Shown here piece after piece: positions 9,918 through 15,309 of a stretch of 15,309 bases of DNA (the first letter of the stretch is position 1; each line of letters opens with the position of its first letter). The notes under the pieces were generated by a model. It was not told where the DNA came from. It saw only the letters and a program-made list of their open reading frames with translations, and did no database searches. A program made the position numbers and the translations under genes. The DNA comes from JAQTNP01 sp964616145 (lineage in GTDB: Bacteria; Patescibacteriota; Minisyncoccia; Minisyncoccales; PEYH01): the NCBI GenBank assembly GCA_964616145.1, contig CAZTRD010000024.1, forward strand, positions 1-15,309. Direction: 5' to 3'.

Positions 9918-12845
9918 ATGGATTCTGTAATAGAGGAGATAAAACAAAGAATAGATATCGTTGAGTTAATCTCAGGATATTTAAAATTGGAAAAAACAGG
10001 AATTAATTACAGGGCAGTTTGCCCGTTTCATTCTGAGAAAAAACCTTCCTTTTTTGTAAATCCAGCCAGACAGGTTTGGAAATGTTTTGGATGTTTTCCA
10101 GCTAAGACTTTAATCAAAACAGAAACAGGATTTAATTATATAGAAGATTTGAAGATGGGAGACAAAGTTCTAACTCATGAGGCCAGATACATGCCAATTA
10201 TAAGAAGTTTATGGCGTTTTTATTCTGGGGACATGGTCAAAATTAAAATCAGGAAATCTTCAGAAGAAATTTCTTTGACAGGAGATCATAAGGTTTTTGC
10301 TATTAAGACAAAAACTTGCCTACACAAGAGTAGATTGACCAGAATCTGTCAGCATAGATGCAAGAAACACTATTGTCCAAGATTTTACTTAGATTATAAA
10401 GTAGAGAAACTATCAGCTAGAGAATTACTAGTTAATGATTATCTATTGTATCCTATCAATCAAGAAATCAGAGATTTAAAGTTTATCAACCTAAATCACT
10501 ATTATACTAGAGCTCCTGGAAAACGCGGTATCAAAATACAAGATATCCCTGTAAAAATTAAACTCGAAAATAAATTTCTAAAATTACTAGGATACTATAT
10601 TGCCGAAGGCAGCAATCACAGAGCTTATATTCGATTTAGCCTTGGGAATCACGAAGAAGAATTTGCTAAAGAAATTCAAAAGCTAATAAAAAATCTTTTT
10701 GGTATCAATGCGAACATTTACAGAAGAAATACTGGCAAGAAAACCGGAATAGAAATCACTGCCTGTAATTCAAAATTATCCAATGTTTTCGAAAACTTAT
10801 GCGGGAAGGGAGCTATAAATAAACACATTCCATTTGATCTGCAGAATTTACCAGTTAAGAAACAGAGAATAATAGTTAACGCCATATTAAGGGGAGATGG
10901 TTTTATCGGGAAGGTGGCGAAAACAAAAACAAATAGAGATTTTAAAGCAATTGTCACTATTTCTCCAACCTTAGTTTACCAGATAAGAGATGTTCTTTTA
11001 CGGAACAAGATTGCTCCTACCATCTCTATCACAGTGGCAAAAACAGATAAAAAAGGGACTTATCATAGAAAGGCTTTTAAAATATCTTGGCAAGAGAAGC
11101 ATGCCTTAAACTTTTCTGATTTTTTGGTCCATAATAATGTTCTATACTGGATTTCTCCGATCCGAGAAATTAAAAAAAGACAATTTAAGGGAAACGTTTA
11201 CAATCTCACCGTTGCTAAAGATCATTCCTTCACTACTCCCAATTTTGTTGTCGGGAACTGCGGCGCCGGAGGCGATATCTTTACATTTGTAATGCAGATA
11301 GAGGGGATAGAATTTGGAGATGCCTTAAAGATCCTGGCTCAAAAAGCAGGAGTTGAGTTAAAAAAACAAGACCCTAGGTTAAGTACAGAAAGAAAACGGC
11401 TGTATGACATCTGTGAATTAGCTACTAAATTCTTTGAGAAACATTTAACTGAAACCAAGACCGGAAAGGAGATAATTCAGTATCTTTTAAACAGGGGTTT
11501 AACCAAAGAATCAATAAAGGAATGGAGAATAGGATACTCTCCTGATTCTTGGCAAGGATTGTCTGATTTCTTGCAGAAATCCGGGTTCTCAATTCAGGAA
11601 ATAGAGAAAGCAGGGCTTTTAATCAGAAATGAAAATGGTAAATCATATGATAGATTCAGGGGGAGAATAATGTTTCCGGTATTTGATCTTAATTCCCAAC
11701 CAGTAGGATTCGGTGGAAGAGTATTCGGATCTCAGGAAGAGGAAAGCGTTGCAAAATATATCAATATTGTTAATACCCCGATATATGATAAAAGCAGGAT
11801 ATTGTACGGCTTAGATAAGGCAAAGGTAGAAATCAGGAAATCTGATTCCTTTATCCTTGTTGAGGGATATACTGATGCCATTATGGCTCATCAAGCAGGA
11901 GCAAAAAATGTAGTAGCGGTTTCCGGAACTGCCTTAACCCCGTTTCATCTAAACATTTTAAAAAGATATTCTTTTAATCTTTTTTCTTGTTTTGATATGG
12001 ATGTAGCAGGTGATTCCGCCACTAAAAGGGGGATAGATTTAGCTCAAAAGGAGGGATTCAATATTAAAATCATAACTTTGCCAGAAGGCAAAGATCCTGC
12101 AGAAGCAATAGCCAAAGATCAGAATGTTTTTAAAGATTCAATATCTAATGCCAAATCAATTCTTGATTTCTACTTTGAAAGCGCTTTTAAGAAATACGAT
12201 AAGACAAAACCTGAAGGGAAAAAGATCATTTCACAAATCCTTCTGCCTGTGGTAAAAAGGATACCTAATAAGATAGAAACAGCTCATTGGGTTGATGTTC
12301 TTGCAAAAGAGCTTAATGTTCCCAAAAGAGCCGTAGAAGAGGAATTAGCCAAATACAAAGAAGAAAAAGCACTAGAAACAGCCGAAGAGCATAAATGCGA
12401 ACCCAAGATTCAGACAAGACAGGAAAAGCTTCAAGAAAGAATAATTTGTTTGATTCTTCAGTGGCCTAAGTTATTAAAAGAATTGAAAAAAGAAGTAAAA
12501 GAACATTTTTCTGCTGATTTTCTGGCCATATTGAAGAAACTGGAAGAGACCGAACCAAAAGAATGGGAGAAGATCGTATTTGAAGATAATTTGAATAATA
12601 TTTTTAATGATGTATTTTTGCAGGCGAAAACAGATGAAAATCTGATCAATCAAACAGAAAAAGAGGCCAAAGAAGAAATTCTTTCTTCCATTAATGATTT
12701 TTTCAATCTTTCCGTTAAAATCAAGCTTCTCATCATCTCTCAAGAGGTTAAGAAATTAGAGCTAGAGAATGATACGGAAAAAGACATTAAGAAGTTAATG
12801 GAGGAGTATAATAAGCTGTCTAAAAAATTAATAGATGCTAATTAA
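9918..12845 (+). CDS. dnaG: DNA primase with internal intein
   Basis: The reading frame is 975 codons; removal of a 389-residue intein (residues 59-447) leaves 586, normal for DnaG. The N-terminal CHC2 zinc domain reads VCPFHSEKKPSFFVN...KCFG, then, after the intein, CGAGGDIFTFV. The primase core follows. The Toprim domain begins with LVEGYTDAIMA (about 645) and continues with FSCFDMDVAGDSAT (about 690), giving the acidic metal sites. The C-terminal 200 residues are charged and helical, where DnaB-binding domains normally lie, with weak family likeness. The enzyme makes RNA primers for replication. It sits between the glycosyltransferase (3 nt) and rpoD (5 nt), an arrangement like the classic macromolecular-synthesis operon. 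Confidence 0.96.
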   Translation: MDSVIEEIKQRIDIVELISGYLKLEKTGINYRAVCPFHSEKKPSFFVNPARQVWKCFGCFPAKTLIKTETGFNYIEDLKMGDKVLTHEARYMPIIRSLWRFYSGDMVKIKIRKSSEEISLTGDHKVFAIKTKTCLHKSRLTRICQHRCKKHYCPRFYLDYKVEKLSARELLVNDYLLYPINQEIRDLKFINLNHYYTRAPGKRGIKIQDIPVKIKLENKFLKLLGYYIAEGSNHRAYIRFSLGNHEEEFAKEIQKLIKNLFGINANIYRRNTGKKTGIEITACNSKLSNVFENLCGKGAINKHIPFDLQNLPVKKQRIIVNAILRGDGFIGKVAKTKTNRDFKAIVTISPTLVYQIRDVLLRNKIAPTISITVAKTDKKGTYHRKAFKISWQEKHALNFSDFLVHNNVLYWISPIREIKKRQFKGNVYNLTVAKDHSFTTPNFVVGNCGAGGDIFTFVMQIEGIEFGDALKILAQKAGVELKKQDPRLSTERKRLYDICELATKFFEKHLTETKTGKEIIQYLLNRGLTKESIKEWRIGYSPDSWQGLSDFLQKSGFSIQEIEKAGLLIRNENGKSYDRFRGRIMFPVFDLNSQPVGFGGRVFGSQEEESVAKYINIVNTPIYDKSRILYGLDKAKVEIRKSDSFILVEGYTDAIMAHQAGAKNVVAVSGTALTPFHLNILKRYSFNLFSCFDMDVAGDSATKRGIDLAQKEGFNIKIITLPEGKDPAEAIAKDQNVFKDSISNAKSILDFYFESAFKKYDKTKPEGKKIISQILLPVVKRIPNKIETAHWVDVLAKELNVPKRAVEEELAKYKEEKALETAEEHKCEPKIQTRQEKLQERIICLILQWPKLLKELKKEVKEHFSADFLAILKKLEETEPKEWEKIVFEDNLNNIFNDVFLQAKTDENLINQTEKEAKEEILSSINDFFNLSVKIKLLIISQEVKKLELENDTEKDIKKLMEEYNKLSKKLIDAN
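10092..11258 (+). other. LAGLIDADG intein in dnaG
   Basis: This is a 389-residue in-frame protein intron. The N-terminal block starts CFPAKTLIKTETGFNYIEDL, with Cys1 as nucleophile. Block B is TGDHKVFAI (Thr and His kept). The endonuclease motifs LLGYYIAEG and NAILRGDGFIG each keep an acidic residue, so homing activity is possible. The C-terminal block is VYNLTVAKDHSFTTPNFVVGN followed by Cys+1. The usual penultimate His is Gly here (GN instead of HN). Insertion is exactly before the fourth zinc-ligand Cys of the CHC2 motif: KCFG/CGAGGD after splicing. Confidence 0.95.
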
Positions 12846-12850
12846 ATAAT

Positions 12851-14047
12851 ATGAAAAAATCCCCCAAAAAGAAAAAAAAGAAGGTAGTTAGAAAACCAAT
12901 TAAAAAGAAAACTGTTGCAAAAAAGAAACCCAAGAAGTCAGTAAAACCCAAGAAAAAGATTGTTAAGAAAATAAAGCAAGAGAAACCTTTTCCTGGTGAT
13001 AAAGTAGAAATTTTAATAAAAAAGGGGAAATTAAGGGGATTTATCACCTATTCCGAGATTCTTTACATGTTTCCTAATCCTGAGAAGAGCATTTCAGGAT
13101 TAGAATCATTAATGGATAAATTAGAATATGAAGGAATCAAGGTAATGCCAGTCCAGGAATATCTTAAAGAAAAAACAGAAGATCATGAAAGAAGAAAATC
13201 AGTAGAACAATTTGTTAAAAGACCTGATTCTGTGCAGATGTATTTAAAAGAGATAGGAAGGGTTCCTTTCTTAACTGCTAAAGAAGAGAAGGAGCTGGCT
13301 AAAAAGATAGAAGTGGGGGATGCTTCTGCCAAGCAAGCATTGATTTCTGCCAATCTTCGTTTGGTTGTATCTATCGCTAAGAAATATGTTGGGAGATCTT
13401 CCAATTTAACTCTTTTGGATTTAATTCAAGAAGGGAATCTTGGATTATTCAGAGCTGCAGAAAAGTTTGATTGGAGAAAGGGGTATAAGTTTTCTACCTA
13501 TGCTACTTGGTGGATTAGGCAAGCGATTACTAGGGCCTTAGCTGATCAAGCAAGAACCATCAGAATTCCGGTCCATATGATAGAGACAATTACCAAATAT
13601 GAGAAATTCAGAAGAGAATTAATGAAAGAACTGAGAAGAGAGCCTTCTGCTGAAGAAATAGCCAAAGAAATGGGATTAACCGCTGATAAGGTAAAACATA
13701 TCGCCAAAATTGCTCAAAAAACAGTATCCTTGGAAACTCCCGTTGGAGATAGTGACGAAGAAAGCATATTGGCCGATTTCATTAAAGATGAAGAAATGCC
13801 ATCTCCTTCCAAAGATGCAGCCAGGGCTTTGCTTAAAGAAAGATTTGCAGATATTTTAAATGAATTGACCCCAAGAGAACAAAAGATTCTTTCAATGAGA
13901 TTTGGTCTAGAAGATGGAGTAACTCATACTTTGCAAGAAGTAGGAGAGATGTTTAATGTTACTAGAGAAAGAATTAGACAGATTGAATCAAAGGCATTGG
14001 AAAAAATCAGAAAAAACAAGAGCGTAAAAAAATTAGAAGGATATTAA
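12851..14047 (+). CDS. rpoD: Primary sigma factor, sigma-70/RpoD
   Basis: This is a 398-residue protein. A Lys-rich N-terminal tail (1-46) precedes a region 1.1-like domain (about 47-105). Region 1.2 contains DSVQMYLKEIGRVPFL. Region 2 is strongly conserved: ANLRLVVSIAKKYVGRS, then LLDLIQEGNLGLFRAAEKFD, and KFSTYATWWIRQAITRALAD for -10 recognition and melting. Region 3 includes RIPVHMIETI. Region 4 has the helix-turn-helix TLQEVGEMFNVTRERIRQIESKAL for -35 contact. The presence of region 1.1 and all four regions marks it as the housekeeping sigma, matching the TTGNNN-N17-TATAAT promoters seen in this window. The large non-conserved insert found in proteobacterial RpoD is absent. It lies 5 nt after dnaG. 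Confidence 0.96.
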   Translation: MKKSPKKKKKKVVRKPIKKKTVAKKKPKKSVKPKKKIVKKIKQEKPFPGDKVEILIKKGKLRGFITYSEILYMFPNPEKSISGLESLMDKLEYEGIKVMPVQEYLKEKTEDHERRKSVEQFVKRPDSVQMYLKEIGRVPFLTAKEEKELAKKIEVGDASAKQALISANLRLVVSIAKKYVGRSSNLTLLDLIQEGNLGLFRAAEKFDWRKGYKFSTYATWWIRQAITRALADQARTIRIPVHMIETITKYEKFRRELMKELRREPSAEEIAKEMGLTADKVKHIAKIAQKTVSLETPVGDSDEESILADFIKDEEMPSPSKDAARALLKERFADILNELTPREQKILSMRFGLEDGVTHTLQEVGEMFNVTRERIRQIESKALEKIRKNKSVKKLEGY

Positions 14048-14052
14048 TAATC

Positions 14053-14081
14053 TTGAAAAAAGAAAGGAGATAGGGTATAAC
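14053..14081 (+). promoter_or_regulatory. Promoter of tRNA-Asn
   Basis: TTGAAA (14053-14058), a 17-nt spacer and TATAAC (14076-14081). A 6-bp hairpin ATGCGC/GCGCAT (14086-14091/14098-14103) lies between it and the tRNA and may mark the 5' processing end. Confidence 0.6.
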
Positions 14082-14106
14082 AAATATGCGCTTTTTGGCG
14101 CATAAT

Positions 14107-14178
14107 TCCGGAGTAGCTCAATGGTAGAGCAGCTCGCTGTTAACGAGAAGGTTCCAGGTCCGAGTCCTGGCTCCGGAG
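14107..14178 (+). tRNA. tRNA-Asn (anticodon GTT)
   Basis: Acceptor stem TCCGGAG (14107-14113) with CTCCGGA (14171-14177) and discriminator G14178. The D arm is GCTC-AATGGTA-GAGC. The anticodon loop CTGTTAA gives GTT, on a stem with one G-A mismatch at its base (27-43). The T arm is CCAGG-TCCGAGT-CCTGG. CCA is not encoded (CAA follows), unlike the tRNA-Ser in this window, so a CCA-adding enzyme is needed. Confidence 0.96.
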
Positions 14179-14190
14179 CAATTCCAAGAG

Positions 14191-14213
14191 CCCTCTATTT
14201 ACGAGGGTTTTTT
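14191..14213 (+). terminator. Rho-independent terminator of tRNA-Asn
   Basis: CCCTC and GAGGG enclose a short loop (14191-14207) and run into a T-tract ending at 14213. It closes the rpoD/tRNA-Asn transcription unit. Confidence 0.85.
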
Positions 14214-14278
14214 GGTTAGGGAATCGTGGACGTAGAACTTTTTGTGTGTTTCAAGATTATTACAACTTTACACTGTGC

Positions 14279-14310
14279 TTGACATAGTAATTATTTCTTG
14301 ACAGGATAAA
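14279..14310 (+). promoter_or_regulatory. Tandem TTGACA -35-like elements
   Basis: Two perfect TTGACA hexamers lie at 14279-14284 and 14298-14303, 19 nt apart. No consensus -10 lies at 16-18 nt from either; ATAAAA (14306 onward) is 21 nt from the first. They are probably the promoter region of the orphan gene at 14361, but the exact -10 is unclear. Confidence 0.4.
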
Positions 14311-14360
14311 ATTAATTTCTGCAATAGGGCAGAGATGTAAGCCAGAAGGAGGAAGAGTCC

Positions 14361-14957
14361 ATGACAAGTGGAAGAGTCCTATCCAGCAGGCAATTCATCG
14401 AAGTAGTCAGAATGTTGTTGGGAGGTCTTCCCGACATGTCGTCAGCCGATGCACAGTGGCTCATAGTTCTTCCCGGGGTTGAGAGGAAGATACAAAAGTT
14501 GATAAACTCTCTTCTGCCCGAGGAAGGTCCCGCATATGGCACGGATTGTGACGGCACAGATACGTGGGCAGATCTTTTGTTGAAGGGCAATATCACCTTC
14601 GGAGGGTGCTTGGGTAATGATAACATTACCCCTCATCCCAAAGAACAGGTGATTGTCCAACTCTTGAGGCGTGATGAGTCTAGTCCAGTGCCTCTTGCCC
14701 TCGCCGAACTCATGATTCAGTCGAGAGGTGCGATCAGGGCTTGCAATCCCGAAGAGATGTTGTCCTGGATTGCGAGGAATTGGAATCACTACCTGAAACC
14801 GCTCAATCAGAGCATCGTTTTCCCAGACCCAGGACGCAGTGGTCTCGAAGTGAGTGTGATCCTGCGGGCCGATGAAAACGGTAACCCGGCACTTGGAGTG
14901 GAGATCAACAGAAAGGAGTGGGATCCGGGAACCTACTTCGCAGTCGTGGTTCGGTAG
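14361..14957 (+). CDS. Orphan GC-rich protein, 198 aa
   Basis: The protein starts MTSGRVLSSRQFIEVVRMLL. The ATG at 14361 follows a strong Shine-Dalgarno (AGAAGGAGGA, 14344-14353). The N-terminal 50 residues (QFIEVVRMLLGGLPDMSSADAQ, then a LIVLPGVERKIQKLI helix) resemble a recurring N-terminal segment I associate, from memory and not verified here, with GC-rich hypothetical proteins of Patescibacteria. The middle has PVPLALAELMIQSRGAIRACNPEEMLSW. The end has a beta-rich stretch (VSVILRADENGNPALGVEI) closing in FAVVVR. There is no membrane helix and no catalytic motif is recognised. Base composition contrasts with rpoD next to it. It has its own hairpin terminator and stands alone as a single-gene unit. 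Function unknown. Confidence 0.7.
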   Translation: MTSGRVLSSRQFIEVVRMLLGGLPDMSSADAQWLIVLPGVERKIQKLINSLLPEEGPAYGTDCDGTDTWADLLLKGNITFGGCLGNDNITPHPKEQVIVQLLRRDESSPVPLALAELMIQSRGAIRACNPEEMLSWIARNWNHYLKPLNQSIVFPDPGRSGLEVSVILRADENGNPALGVEINRKEWDPGTYFAVVVR

Positions 14958-14978
14958 ACTCCTCAAGATTCCCTGATG

Positions 14979-15015
14979 GGCTCCGGTGTTCTCGCAATAC
15001 CGGAGCCTTCTTCAT
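14979..15015 (+). terminator. Terminator of the 198-aa orphan gene
   Basis: A perfect 9-bp stem GGCTCCGGT/ACCGGAGCC (14979-14987/14999-15007) with an 11-nt loop, followed by a T-rich tail, 21 nt after the stop codon. Confidence 0.75.
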
Positions 15016-15242
15016 TTATAAATATATAGTGAGTAGCATGGTGGGGTAAGTATATAATTACGAATACATTCTTAAATCTGGAATATAGACATACTCCTCT
15101 TGCCTCTGGATAATAGTTCTAACGTTGTTCACGATGCGGAGCAAAAGTAAAGTCGCCTTAGGGGCGATTTTTGGCTCCTAGAAAGGTTTAGAGATTTTTG
15201 ATTGAGATGGAAGTCAAGGGATATTTTTGGTAAGATAAGTTA
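15016..15242 (+). other. Intergenic region with nested terminator-like structure
   Basis: No gene is seen. A TATAAT lies at 15053-15058 without a good -35. At 15138-15178 an outer stem GGAGC/GCTCC (15138-15142/15174-15178) encloses TCGCC/GGCGA (15153-15157/15163-15167), and a five-T run follows the inner stem. A short untranslated RNA of about 110 nt ending here, or an attenuator for the next gene, is possible; neither is shown. Confidence 0.35.
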
Positions 15243-15309
15243 ATGAAATCATATAGATTTAGTCCCATAGAAAATAAAGAGCAGTTATTTGAGGCTATAA
15301 GATATACGC
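15243..15309 (+). CDS. N-terminus of a gene cut by the window edge
   Basis: Twenty-two codons are visible, starting MKSYRFSPIENKEQLFEAI, before the window ends. There is no Shine-Dalgarno, as for the other AT-rich core genes here, and the codon use matches them. The fragment is too short to assign a family. The start could lie elsewhere, since no upstream signal fixes it. Confidence 0.5.
   Translation, partial: MKSYRFSPIENKEQLFEAIRYT

Noticed and set aside
14972..15010. CTGATGG followed by a hairpin, similar to a hammerhead core
   Set aside because: The seventh core base is wrong and no GAAA follows the hairpin; it is better read as an ordinary terminator.
1..15309. CRISPR array
   Set aside because: No regularly spaced short repeats were found on either strand; the only long repeats are the 148-bp pair and the paralog ends.

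Overview
The window looks like a chromosomal stretch from an AT-rich bacterium, most likely a member of the Candidate Phyla Radiation (Patescibacteria, perhaps a Parcubacteria lineage). The reasons are a compact core of short genes mostly without Shine-Dalgarno sites, an intein-bearing dnaG next to rpoD, lemA-htpX, small DUF6922/AbiEii-type gene pairs, and isolated GC-richer orphan genes that do have strong Shine-Dalgarno sites. TGA is used as a stop (htpX), so the code appears standard. The lineage is an inference; no 16S or other marker is present.

Region 1 (1-2106) is the unusual part. It is GC-richer than the rest and dense in hairpins. It carries two gene cassettes: a 63-aa membrane protein, then a 230-aa orphan with a 74-aa CxxC/CxxC protein. 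Each cassette starts with a long rod-like hairpin and ends in an identical 148-bp direct repeat (556-703 and 1958-2105). The 3' end of each repeat is a near-perfect type III hammerhead ribozyme, laid out much like the satellite tobacco ringspot virus ribozyme. The repeats are in the same orientation, 1402 bp apart. A transcript across both should cleave itself after positions 659 and 2061 and release a 1402-nt gene-carrying RNA that could be circularised. This resembles a retrozyme or a self-processing gene-cassette array, and I regard it as the main discovery candidate.

Region 2 (2107-5105) holds two paralogous membrane-anchored, Cys-rich proteins with InlB-like bacterial repeat domains. Their promoters and 3' ends are nearly identical. 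They are separated by a complete insertion sequence (about 2829-4141) with a DDE transposase on the minus strand.

Region 3 (5107-8863) is housekeeping and stress related: lemA-htpX under a clear sigma-70 promoter, a 49-aa ORF overlapping the htpX stop, tRNA-Ser(GGA), a DUF6922/AbiEii toxin-antitoxin-like pair with a probably leaderless transcript, a HIT protein and a rubrerythrin.

Region 4 (8864-14213) begins with a small zinc-ribbon gene on the minus strand. A promoter at 9201-9229 then drives a macromolecular-synthesis operon: a family 2 glycosyltransferase, dnaG (with a 389-aa LAGLIDADG intein inside its zinc motif) and rpoD. After it comes tRNA-Asn(GTT) with its own promoter and terminator.

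Region 5 (14214-15309) holds a second GC-rich orphan gene (198 aa) with its own hairpin terminator, a gap with a nested terminator-like structure, and the first 22 codons of a gene that runs off the right edge.
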